Shown: in pieces, positions 34,095 to 42,214 of the stretch
How positions within the stretch are numbered: position 1 is the first letter of the stretch
How the letters are laid out: each line of letters opens with the position of its first letter
Source of the DNA: Halorientalis regularis
GTDB taxonomy: Archaea > Halobacteriota > Halobacteria > Halobacteriales > Haloarculaceae
Assembly (NCBI RefSeq): GCF_023698535.1
Contig: NZ_JALJCL010000004.1
Location: forward strand, 124,001 to 188,000
Length of the DNA stretch: 64,000 bases
Direction: 5' to 3'
Program-made: the position numbers and the translations under genes
Notes under the pieces: model-generated
The model's input: only the letters and a program-made list of their open reading frames with translations
Databases searched by the model: none
Told to the model about the DNA's origin: nothing

Positions 34095-34910
34095 TTACCC
34101 AGTCCGGAACGAGTAATCCAGCGTGTCCGCCGAGTGGGTCAGCGACCCCAGCGAGATCACGTCCACACCCGTCGCCGCGTAGTCGGGTACGTCCGCGACT
34201 GTGATGCCGCCCGAGGCCTCCGCCAGCGTGTCGTCGTCGCGCTCGCGGAGTTTCGCGACGGCCTCGGCGGTCTCGTCGGGGCGCATGTTGTCCAGCAGGA
34301 CGATGTCCGCGCCGGCGTCGGCCGCCCGCGGCGCGTCCTCTGGCCGCTCCACCTCGACTTCGATCTTCGTGGCGAAGGAGGCGCGCTCGCGGAAATGCTC
34401 GACGGCTCCTTCCAGCCCCATCTCCGCGACGTGGTTCTCCTTGACCATCACCATGTGCGAGAGGTCCAGCCGGTGGGTATCGCCGCCGCCGGCGACGACC
34501 GCGCGCTTCTCCACTCCGCGCAGGCCCGGCGTCGTCTTGCGGGTCGCGGCGATAGCAACCCCGTCGTCGACTTCCCGGGCGGCCTCGACCGCACGGCGGG
34601 TCTTCGTCGCGACGCCGGAGGCGTGACCCGCGAGGTTGACCGCGACGCGCTCGCCACGTAGCACCTCACGTGCGGGGCCCGCCACGCGCAGGACGGTCCC
34701 GCCGCTCTCGACGCGGTCGCCGGCCTCCGCGGCGCGCTCGGCGGTCACGTCCAGATACTCGAAGACGGCACAGGCGACGTCCAGACCGGCGACGATTCCG
34801 GGTTCCCTGGCGACGAGTCGCCCCGTCGTCTCCCCCGGGACCTCGTTGGTCACGTCGTGGTGGCCCAGATCCTCCTGGAGCCAGTCCTCGACTGTCGAGT
34901 CGGGTATCAT
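34095..34910 (-). CDS. nadC: Nicotinate-nucleotide pyrophosphorylase (carboxylating)
   Basis: A 271-residue quinolinate phosphoribosyltransferase. It uses quinolinate and PRPP to make nicotinate mononucleotide. Motifs: EDLGHHDVTNEV at the start, ERVAVNLAGHASGVAT, TRKTTPGLRGVEKRAVVAGGG and VLLDNMRPDE. It is last in nadABC; its ATG overlaps the nadB stop by one base (TGATG-type coupling). Confidence 0.95.
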   Translation of the reverse strand: MIPDSTVEDWLQEDLGHHDVTNEVPGETTGRLVAREPGIVAGLDVACAVFEYLDVTAERAAEAGDRVESGGTVLRVAGPAREVLRGERVAVNLAGHASGVATKTRRAVEAAREVDDGVAIAATRKTTPGLRGVEKRAVVAGGGDTHRLDLSHMVMVKENHVAEMGLEGAVEHFRERASFATKIEVEVERPEDAPRAADAGADIVLLDNMRPDETAEAVAKLRERDDDTLAEASGGITVADVPDYAATGVDVISLGSLTHSADTLDYSFRTG

Positions 34911-36481
34911 CAGTCGTCGGCCCGCGGTTCTGGTGCCTGGTCCCCGTCCGCGCTCGCTTCCTCGACGAGGTGGTGACAGCCGACAGACTCCTCGTTCTCG
35001 GCGGCCTGGCGAGCGATCAGGAGGCTCGTCACGCTGGCCGCCCGGAGTTCGTACAGCGACCGCGAGGTCCGGGTCCGGGTGTAGGCGTCGACCTCACCCT
35101 TCAGCCGGCGCAGGACCGCCATCGCACGCCCGAGGTCGTCGGGGTCGCGCTCCAGGCCGACGTACTCGTCCATCACGCGCCGGAGCCGGTGGAACTTCTC
35201 CTCGGCGAACCGCTCGGGGAGTTCCGGGTCGCGTTCGAGCAGTTCGGGCGCTTCGATCACTTCGACCTCGCGCCCGGCCGCGTCGTCGCCGGCGCGCAGA
35301 CCCCAGACGAGTCCCTCCAGCAGGGACGTGGAAGCCAGCCGGTTCGCACCGTGGACGCCCGTGCGGGCACACTCGCCGACGGCGTAGAGGCGGTCCAGCG
35401 TGGTCCGGCCGCGGTCGTCCACGTCGATCCCGCCACAGAGGAAGTGTTCGGCGGGCGCGACCGGGATCCCGTCCGTCCAGTCGACGCCGTGATCCTCGCA
35501 CTTCTCGACGAGGTCGGGGAACTCGCCGGCGAAGTCCAGCGGCGACACGTCGAGGGTCACCTCGCCCGTCGCGTCGCGTTCCGTCTTGACCGCCCGGGCC
35601 ACCACGTCCCGTGGCGCGAGTTCGGCGTCCTCGTGGTAGTCGGGCATGAACCGCTCGCCGTCCCCGTTCCGGAGGACCGCGCCCTCGCCGCGGACGGCCT
35701 CGGAGACGAGGAAGGGGCCTTCCTCCGCGGCTTCGCCGCTACGGTCCGAGGCGCTCCGCGCCTCGCTCGCGACACACACAGTGGGATGGAACTGGACGTA
35801 CTCCATGTCCGTCACGTCGGCACCCGCGAGCGCGGCCATGGCGATGCCGTCGCCGGTCGATCCGGTGGGATTGGTCGTCCGCGGGTAGAGGTCGCCGATG
35901 CCGCCGGTGGCGAGGACGACCGCGCCCGCGTACGTGGGCTCGAAGTCCCCGTCCGACTCCAGGACCGCACCGTGGACCCGTCCTTCGTGGCGGATCAGTT
36001 CGAGCGCGGCGGTGCCGTCACGGATCGTGACGTCGTCGTGGTCTGCGAGGTAGTTCAGGAAGGGGATGTGGATATGCTTGCCCGTCGACGCGTCGACGTG
36101 CAGGATGCGGTTCGAGGAGTGGGCGGCCTCGCGGCCGAAGTCGAAGTCGTCCTCGGTCCCGCCGTTCGTGTCGAACTCGACGTCGAGCGTCTCCAGGAGC
36201 ACGTCCTCGACCGCTTCGTTCGCGTTCTCGACCAGCACGTCCACGGCGTCGGGGTCGGCCGTGTCGCTGGAGGCCGCCAGGATGTCGGCCTTGAACTGCT
36301 CGGGGTCGTCGCGGGCGATGGCGATGCCGCCCTGTGCCCACCACGAGGAGGCACCCTCGGGGCGGGTGGCCTTCGTGGCGACGGTTACGTCCGCACCCCC
36401 GCGGGCCGCGGCCAGCGCGCTCGCGAGGCCCGCGATGCCGGAGCCGACGACGAGTACGTCTGTCTCGTTGTGGTCAGTCAT
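34910..36481 (-). CDS. nadB: L-aspartate oxidase
   Basis: A 523-residue flavoprotein oxidising L-aspartate to iminosuccinate. FAD motif VLVVGSGIAGLASALAAARGG near residue 9, the SSWWAQGGIA signature, the HPT active-site region (YVQFHPTVCVA) and GANRLASTSLLEGLVWG. The C-terminal helical domain is complete. It is the middle gene of the NAD-synthesis operon, three bases behind nadA. Iminosuccinate is unstable, so coupling with NadA is expected. Confidence 0.96.
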   Translation of the reverse strand: MTDHNETDVLVVGSGIAGLASALAAARGGADVTVATKATRPEGASSWWAQGGIAIARDDPEQFKADILAASSDTADPDAVDVLVENANEAVEDVLLETLDVEFDTNGGTEDDFDFGREAAHSSNRILHVDASTGKHIHIPFLNYLADHDDVTIRDGTAALELIRHEGRVHGAVLESDGDFEPTYAGAVVLATGGIGDLYPRTTNPTGSTGDGIAMAALAGADVTDMEYVQFHPTVCVASEARSASDRSGEAAEEGPFLVSEAVRGEGAVLRNGDGERFMPDYHEDAELAPRDVVARAVKTERDATGEVTLDVSPLDFAGEFPDLVEKCEDHGVDWTDGIPVAPAEHFLCGGIDVDDRGRTTLDRLYAVGECARTGVHGANRLASTSLLEGLVWGLRAGDDAAGREVEVIEAPELLERDPELPERFAEEKFHRLRRVMDEYVGLERDPDDLGRAMAVLRRLKGEVDAYTRTRTSRSLYELRAASVTSLLIARQAAENEESVGCHHLVEEASADGDQAPEPRADD

Positions 36482-36484
36482 GAA

Positions 36485-37606
36485 TCAGATCTCCAGCATC
36501 CGGTCCAGCGCGACCTGTGCGAGTTCCTTCTCCTCGGGCGCGACCTCGATGACGTTGCGCTCGCGGCCCTCGAGCAGTTCCTCCAGCACCCACGTCAGGT
36601 AGTTCGGGTCGATCTGGCGCATGGCGTTGCAGTCCATGCAGGCGTCACCACAGAGGGGCAGGACCTCCACCTCGGGATGCCAGCGGTCGAGGTGCTTGGC
36701 GAGGTGGATTTCGGTGCCGATGGCCCAGGTGTCGCCGGGGTCGGCGTCCTCGACGGTCTCACAGATCGTGGAGGTGGAACCGACCACGTCGGCGGCCTCG
36801 ACGACCTCGCGGCGGCACTCGGGGTGGACGACCACGTTGGCGTCCGGGCGCTCCTCCCGGAGGTCCTCGATGTGGCTCGCACGGAACCGCTCGTGGACCT
36901 GGCAGTAGCCGTCCCAGAGGATGATGTCGTTCGCGGCCGCGGCGCTGGCGTCTTTGCCCTCCGGGTCCCACGGGTCCCACTCGACGATCTCCTCGGCCAT
37001 GTCGAGCCGGTGGGCCGTGTTCTCTCCCAGGTGCTTGTCGGGGAGGAACAGGACCTTGTCACCCTTCTCGAAGGCGTACTCGAAGGCCTTGTGGGCGTTC
37101 GAGGAGGTACAGACCAGGCCGCCCTGCTCGGCGCAGAAGGCCTTCAGGTCGGCGTAGCTGTTCATGTACGTGATCGGGATGATGTCGTCGTCGGTCTCGG
37201 CGGTGATCTCCGCCCAGGCGGCGTCGACCTGCAGGGCCTCGGCCATCCCGGCCATCGGACAGGACGCCTCCATGCTCGGGAGGATCACCGACTGATCGTC
37301 GTCGGTGATGATGTCCGCGGACTCGGCCATGAACGTCACGCCGCCGAAGATCACGTAGTCGGCGTCGGCGTTGGCCGCCTCCTTGCTCAGCTGGTAGGAG
37401 TCGCCCACGAAGTCGGCGTGCTCGACGATCTCGCGGCGCTGGTAGTTGTGTCCCAGGATGACGACGTCGTCACCCAACTCGGCCAGGGCGGCCTCGATGC
37501 GCTCGGTGCGCTCGTCCTCGTCGAGGTCCCGGTAGGCCGGCGGGAGCTGTTCCAGGTTGTCGTACTTGAAGAGACTCAGGTCCGTCTCGAACTGCGCTGT
37601 TTCCAT
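36485..37606 (-). CDS. nadA: Quinolinate synthase
   Basis: A 373-residue NadA that condenses iminosuccinate with dihydroxyacetone phosphate to quinolinate. The 4Fe-4S ligands are in MEASCPMAG, VHPECRREV and CGDACMDCNAMRQ; other signatures are VILGHNYQRREIVEHADFVGDSY and TYMNSYADLKAF. First gene of nadABC. TATA-like CGATATAC lies at 37636-37643 (reverse strand). Better spacing would favour an in-frame GTG at 37615 as start; the ATG at 37606 is kept by family length. Confidence 0.95.
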   Translation of the reverse strand: METAQFETDLSLFKYDNLEQLPPAYRDLDEDERTERIEAALAELGDDVVILGHNYQRREIVEHADFVGDSYQLSKEAANADADYVIFGGVTFMAESADIITDDDQSVILPSMEASCPMAGMAEALQVDAAWAEITAETDDDIIPITYMNSYADLKAFCAEQGGLVCTSSNAHKAFEYAFEKGDKVLFLPDKHLGENTAHRLDMAEEIVEWDPWDPEGKDASAAAANDIILWDGYCQVHERFRASHIEDLREERPDANVVVHPECRREVVEAADVVGSTSTICETVEDADPGDTWAIGTEIHLAKHLDRWHPEVEVLPLCGDACMDCNAMRQIDPNYLTWVLEELLEGRERNVIEVAPEEKELAQVALDRMLEI

Positions 37607-37840
37607 TTCCGGCACGTAGACCACCCGATTGGTGTTGTATATCGTACGGTATCCAGTATTGAAAAGATTTTGCCTTCAATGTGCGATACCGGTGGAATTT
37701 CATGCAGATATTGCCGGAGGTCGGGTGCTGTTCGTCTGGAACAGCACTTCAGCGGCTCACGATTGGATCTCGGTATCAAAAATTCGACGTTCGACCGAAC
37801 AGTAGGATTAAAGTACAACTTGACACGACGACAAACAAAT

Positions 37841-38551
37841 ATGGACCGCCGCAAGTTCCTCGCTGCGACGGGAAGTGCCCTCGGCGCGACGAGTCTGGCC
37901 GGCTGTGGCCTGCTCGGATCGAGCGAACTGCCGCCACCGCGGAAGTCGGACGTGTTCGAACCGATCGAGGTGGCCCCGAACGCGCTGGTCGTTCCGCTGG
38001 AGAGCGATCCCGAGGCCGAGGCCGCCGCCACGGACGGCAACAACGCTGTCGCCGCGGATGCGGTCGGATCGCTCGCACCCGTCGGCGTCGCTCGCGCGGC
38101 CAAAGGCCGTGGTGCCGCCGGCCGCGGGAGCAGAGGTTCCTACGCGGGCGCGCCCCATGGCGCGCACGGACGCGCGATCTGGCACGGGGAGGACGACGAC
38201 GACGACTGGCGGGACAACCACCAGAGTCAGCTCGAGATGTATCAGGTCGCCATCCCCGCGGTGGCCTTCGCCCGCGTCGGTGGGCCCACCGACGACGAGG
38301 ACAACCTCCCGGGTGCCGGACCGCCGGGCAACTGGGACGCGCGGATGGAGAGCGTCGACGCGGGCGAGCAGGTCCGCTGGGAACGCGACCTCCGCGAGGG
38401 CTGGTACCGCGTCGGTGCCAACCTCCAGGCCGAGAACGCCGACCGCGACCTGGGCTGGTCGGCCGTCGATCTGAACGTCGTCGAGAGCGGCGGCCAGTAC
38501 GAGATCGACGAAAAGTGGAAAGTCGAGCCCCGATTGAACACGTCGGACTGA
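37841..38551 (+). CDS. Tat-exported lipoprotein in the spermidine-synthase-like cluster
   Basis: A 236-residue protein with a clear Tat lipoprotein signal (MDRRKFLAATGSALGATSLAGCG, RR at 3-4, lipobox Cys22). The middle holds an Ala/Gly/Arg-rich stretch and an acidic DDDDDW patch. The C-terminal 100 residues look globular (YQVAIPAVAFARVGG; GWYRVGANLQAENADRDLGWSA). The next gene starts six bases after its stop, so they are co-transcribed. Function unknown; see the cluster finding. Confidence 0.75.
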   Translation: MDRRKFLAATGSALGATSLAGCGLLGSSELPPPRKSDVFEPIEVAPNALVVPLESDPEAEAAATDGNNAVAADAVGSLAPVGVARAAKGRGAAGRGSRGSYAGAPHGAHGRAIWHGEDDDDDWRDNHQSQLEMYQVAIPAVAFARVGGPTDDEDNLPGAGPPGNWDARMESVDAGEQVRWERDLREGWYRVGANLQAENADRDLGWSAVDLNVVESGGQYEIDEKWKVEPRLNTSD

Positions 38552-38557
38552 GCCGTC

Positions 38558-40363
38558 GTGACGACGCCCTCCAGACGCAGCACGGTTTTCGGACTCACGT
38601 TCGTCGTCGCCTTCTGTAGCATCGTCTACGAACTTATCTACTCGGAACTGCTGACGGTGATCTTCGGGGGCACGGTCGTCCGCTACTCCATCACCATCGG
38701 CCTCTTCCTGTTCTCGCTGGGCATCGGTGCCTTCGCCTACCGCTACGTCGACGACGACCCGGCGAACTTCTTCCGCCTGGAGGTGTATCTCGCGCTGGCG
38801 GGCCCGCTCGGACTCGTCTTCATCGTCGCCGTCAACTCCGTCCCCGTCCCGGGCTCCCAGACTGTCGAACTCGTCGCCGAGACGGTCGCGCTGTGGCTGT
38901 CACACCTCCCCATCGTCGTCGTCGGGATCCTCTCGGGCCTGGAGATTCCCTTCCTCACGGACCTCGCCGACGCCGAGGTAGACGCCGACCTCGGCGCGCT
39001 CGCCGTCGTCGGTTCGCTCGGTCGTGGCTCCCGGCGACTCGCGAGGGGTCTGTTGGGTCTGCTCTTTCGGATCTCCGACCCCGGAGGACCCATCGACGGA
39101 GAAGCAGGTGAGGACGGGAGTTTCTCTGCGATCCTCGGGATGGACTATCTCGGGAGCCTCGTCGGGACGGTCACCTACGCGCTGGTGCTGTACCCCTCGC
39201 TGGGCCTGATCGCCGCGGTGTTCGTCCTCGGCCTCCTGAACGCGGCGGCCGCCCTCGCCGTCTACCTGCTGTACCGGGACCGGCCGGCCGGCGATTCGTC
39301 GGCCGGGCCAGGGGTCACCTTCGGTACCGGCGTCCGGGCGTTGCTGGTCGTCTGTGTCGTCGCCTCGACGGCCTACGCCGGCGCGCTGGCGGCCGATGAC
39401 CGCGTCGAGTCGGAACTTCGGACGCTGTACCTCGAAGAAGGCATCGAAGACGAGTACCCCGGCCGGAACATGGCCGTCTCGATCACCGATCACCGGACGA
39501 CCCGGTACCAGGATATCGTCCTTTACGAGCGCGAGTGGACCGGGTCCGGCGCGACCGACCCGTTCCCCGACGGCCCCGAGACCTGTCTCCGACTGGACGC
39601 GGCGATCCAGCTCTGTGAGAGCTGGGTCGAGTCGTACCACCACGGCCTCGTGGACGTGCCCGCCGCCTTCGAGCCACTGGCCGAGCGCAACCTCTCCGAC
39701 GACCGCGTCCTCCTGCTGGGCGGCGGCGACTGGATCGCCGTCAACTACCTTCGCGACCACGGTGCGACCGTCGACATGGTCGATCCCGACCGGGAGTTCC
39801 AGCGGTACACGAAGGATCACCCGTTCTTCCAGCGGTACCACGACGACGCCTACCGCTACGGGAATCTCACGGTCCACCGCCAGGACGGGTACGCGTACCT
39901 CCGGGAGACCGACCGCCGATACGATCTGATCCTGCTCGATCTGCCCGGCGCGCGCAGCGACGACCTGCTGCATCTGTACTCGACGGAGTTCTACCGCCAG
40001 GTCCGGCAGCACCTCACCGACGACGGGCTGGCGGTCACGTGGGCGTACTCCCGCTACGGCTTCCCCCGACACCGGAGTGCGTACCTCACGACCGTCGAAG
40101 CCGCCGGCTTCGAGTCGTACCTCTCCTATCACGCCTACGGGGACGCTAACGGCGACGGCCAGGCCGAACGGGGCGAACAGTTCTACGCCTTCTCGCCGGG
40201 GCCGACGCCCGACCTCGACCTCGATTCGGGCGGCCCCTACCTCGACCGGTACCGCGACCGCTACGCCGCCCGGGAGTGGCGGCCGGTCCCATCCTTCCGC
40301 GGCGTGGCTCCAAACAGCGTCTTCCACCCGAACTATGACATCATCGTCGACTACGGACCCTGA
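38558..40363 (+). CDS. Membrane spermidine/spermine-synthase-like protein
   Basis: A 601-residue protein. Residues 1-275 hold about seven membrane helices (first FGLTFVVAFCSIVYELIYSE), the fused membrane module of many SpeE-like proteins. Residues about 330-600 form an aminopropyltransferase/methyltransferase-like domain: RVLLLGGGDWIAVNYL nucleotide loop, VDMVDPDREF, and YDLILLDLPGA. The start is a GTG six bases after the lipoprotein stop. The usual polyamine substrate Asp lies in LLDLPGARSDD. It probably modifies a membrane-proximal substrate rather than making bulk spermidine. Confidence 0.8.
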   Translation: MTTPSRRSTVFGLTFVVAFCSIVYELIYSELLTVIFGGTVVRYSITIGLFLFSLGIGAFAYRYVDDDPANFFRLEVYLALAGPLGLVFIVAVNSVPVPGSQTVELVAETVALWLSHLPIVVVGILSGLEIPFLTDLADAEVDADLGALAVVGSLGRGSRRLARGLLGLLFRISDPGGPIDGEAGEDGSFSAILGMDYLGSLVGTVTYALVLYPSLGLIAAVFVLGLLNAAAALAVYLLYRDRPAGDSSAGPGVTFGTGVRALLVVCVVASTAYAGALAADDRVESELRTLYLEEGIEDEYPGRNMAVSITDHRTTRYQDIVLYEREWTGSGATDPFPDGPETCLRLDAAIQLCESWVESYHHGLVDVPAAFEPLAERNLSDDRVLLLGGGDWIAVNYLRDHGATVDMVDPDREFQRYTKDHPFFQRYHDDAYRYGNLTVHRQDGYAYLRETDRRYDLILLDLPGARSDDLLHLYSTEFYRQVRQHLTDDGLAVTWAYSRYGFPRHRSAYLTTVEAAGFESYLSYHAYGDANGDGQAERGEQFYAFSPGPTPDLDLDSGGPYLDRYRDRYAAREWRPVPSFRGVAPNSVFHPNYDIIVDYGP

Positions 40364-40856
40364 GGTCCACACGGAGCGGCTGTTCGTCGGCTTCGGGAGC
40401 GACAGCCCCGACTGCGACCGCCTGACCGTCTTCGCCGAGACCACCGTCGGCCTCTGTGGCACGCCCGCAGAGGTCGCCGTCATCGGGAGTTCCCACTACG
40501 TCTACGCCCCCGACCTTGGGTTCCGGGAGATCATCTCCTGTAAATCACTCTCCCACGACGCCGTGGCCGAACTCCCCCTGCCCGAGGGCGAGGACCGGCG
40601 ACTCCGCTACGCCGGCGAGTCGGTGATCGCCGAGACGGCCGTCGCGATCCGCGATATCGACACCTACCCCGGCGGGCACGACTTCGAGCTGGCCCACGAG
40701 TTCGAACCCGACGCCTACACCGCCATCGCGGTCGACGGCGACGGCTACGAGACGTATCACACGTACCCCGAGCACGGCTGTCTGGTGTACTCCAGGACGG
40801 ACCTCCAGCGGACCGACGACGCGACCGACGCCGACTCACCGGTCGATCAGCGGTAG
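40335..40856 (+). CDS. DUF2617-family protein
   Basis: A 173-residue protein. The core VAVIGSSHYVYAP and the C-terminal PGGHDFELAHEFEPDAYTAI followed by a YHTYPEHGCLVYSRTDL strand match the DUF2617 pattern known from bacterial spermidine-synthase gene neighbourhoods. It overlaps the end of the membrane synthase gene by 29 bases, strongly suggesting coupling. Its 3' end overlaps the zinc-ribbon gene on the other strand by ten bases. Biochemical role unknown. Confidence 0.75.
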   Translation: MTSSSTTDPEVHTERLFVGFGSDSPDCDRLTVFAETTVGLCGTPAEVAVIGSSHYVYAPDLGFREIISCKSLSHDAVAELPLPEGEDRRLRYAGESVIAETAVAIRDIDTYPGGHDFELAHEFEPDAYTAIAVDGDGYETYHTYPEHGCLVYSRTDLQRTDDATDADSPVDQR

Positions 40857-41455
40857 ATCTCCCGGCGCTCCCGGTCCGAGAGGTCGACGCTGGCGTTCGC
40901 GGACACCCGACAGAACGAACACTCGTCGGAACTGGCGACCGTTTTGAGCGTGAACGTCAGCCCGAACAGACGGAGGACCTTCTCCTCGCGGCGCTCGATC
41001 ACGCGTTCGGCGTCGTGACCGCAGTACTGGCAGTGGTCGCGCTCGATCTCGGTCTGGTAGGAGACGAGATCGAACCCGAACCAGCCAAGCCCCGCGTAGG
41101 CTTCGTCGCGGGTCGTCTGCACGAGGTCGGGTTCGCTCTCGGTCTCGAACGACTCCCGTGAGATCGAGTTCGCCTCGCCCTCGTCGCGTTCCCGCCGGAG
41201 CGACATCTCCTCGCCCAGGGACAGCGAGTTGCGGTCGCCGGTGCAGTCGAGGACCACTGTCTCGTCGTTCCCGCGGACGCGGACGGAGTTGTGGTCGCCG
41301 GCCAGCGCGAGTCGGAACTCGTCGGCCGCCGGGGTCACGTCGACGGCACAGCGCTCGCCGGTGACGGCCAGGCTCTCGACGGTGCCGGCGTCGACGCTCT
41401 CGCGGTCGCCGCCGACCGTCGCCTCGTACTCGCCGGACTCGGGTGCGGAACTCAT
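40847..41455 (-). CDS. DUF3060-like repeat protein with C-terminal zinc ribbon
   Basis: A 202-residue protein in two parts. Residues 10-110 hold short beta repeats of the form V-x-G-x-x-N-S-V (VTGERCAVDV; LAGDHNSVRVRGN; CTGDRNSLSLG), like DUF3060 solenoids. Residues 140-190 hold a treble-clef or ribbon-type CQYCG ... CSFC pair. It converges with and overlaps the DUF2617 gene. No enzyme motif is seen. Cytoplasmic, as no signal is present. Confidence 0.6.
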   Translation of the reverse strand: MSSAPESGEYEATVGGDRESVDAGTVESLAVTGERCAVDVTPAADEFRLALAGDHNSVRVRGNDETVVLDCTGDRNSLSLGEEMSLRRERDEGEANSISRESFETESEPDLVQTTRDEAYAGLGWFGFDLVSYQTEIERDHCQYCGHDAERVIERREEKVLRLFGLTFTLKTVASSDECSFCRVSANASVDLSDRERREIYR

Positions 41456-41514
41456 GGCAGGGCGGATCGGTTACCACTGGGACGGCGGCGGGCTTGAAAG
41501 TTCGTGGTTAGTTC

Positions 41515-42174
41515 TCAGGCGCTACAGACTCGGTGGAGGTCGTCGAGCGAGTCGATGTCCCACGTGGGCCAGACGTTGAGATCCCAGTCGGTGCGGTGGG
41601 GACGGCGGATGAACGCGGAATCGATGCCGGCGTTCTCGGCGGCCCGGATGTCGGACTCGTTGTCGCCGACGTACAGCGCCGAGTCCGCGTCGAGGTCGGC
41701 GAGCGCCCGCTCCAGGTAGTGGGCGTTGGGCTTGCGGAGATTGAGGCTCTCGATGGTCGCCTCGCGGCCGTAGGCGGTGTCGAACAGCCCGTCGATCTCG
41801 AAGTGATCGAGCAGGAAATCGACCGTGGCCTGCTGGTTCGAGCTGACGATGCCCCGCTTGATGTCGAGGTCCGCGATCGTCGATACGTCGCCGTACGGCG
41901 TCTTCCGGCCGGCTCGCGCCTCCGCCTGCTGGGCCTCAGAGACCGTGCGGTCGCGTGCGATCCAGAACTGGTCGGGATCGAGATCGTACGTGTCACAGAC
42001 GGACGCGACCTGTGCTGGGGTCGCGCCGATGGTCATGTCCTCGACGTGGTCGGGGTCCGGGTCGGTGACGCCGAACTGCGCGAACGTATCGGCAGTGGCC
42101 TCCCGGAGCACCTCGAAGTGCGTCCGACCGACGAGGACACCGTCGTTGTCGAAGACGACGGTATCGTAAGTCAT
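41515..42174 (-). CDS. HAD-superfamily phosphatase (phosphoglycolate-phosphatase-like)
   Basis: A 219-residue HAD subfamily IA hydrolase. Motif I FDNDGVLV has Asn between the two Asp-containing positions (usually D-x-D, here D-N-D, intact). Motif II is IVSSNQQ, the motif III Lys is in NLRKPNAHYL and motif IV is ALYVGDNESDIRAAENAG. A cap lies between residues 15 and 90. Haloarchaeal homologues are annotated phosphoglycolate phosphatase, but the substrate is not proven. Confidence 0.85.
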   Translation of the reverse strand: MTYDTVVFDNDGVLVGRTHFEVLREATADTFAQFGVTDPDPDHVEDMTIGATPAQVASVCDTYDLDPDQFWIARDRTVSEAQQAEARAGRKTPYGDVSTIADLDIKRGIVSSNQQATVDFLLDHFEIDGLFDTAYGREATIESLNLRKPNAHYLERALADLDADSALYVGDNESDIRAAENAGIDSAFIRRPHRTDWDLNVWPTWDIDSLDDLHRVCSA

Positions 42175-42214
42175 ACTACCCGTAGCGTCGGCGACGAAAT
42201 AAGGGTTTCCGATC

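Noticed and set aside
34670-38551. A 1293-codon open plus-strand frame across the nad operon
   Set aside because: It is antisense to nadC, nadB and nadA, rich in Arg/Gly/Val/His, and open only because G+C is high. Only its last 236 codons (from 37841) are a real gene.
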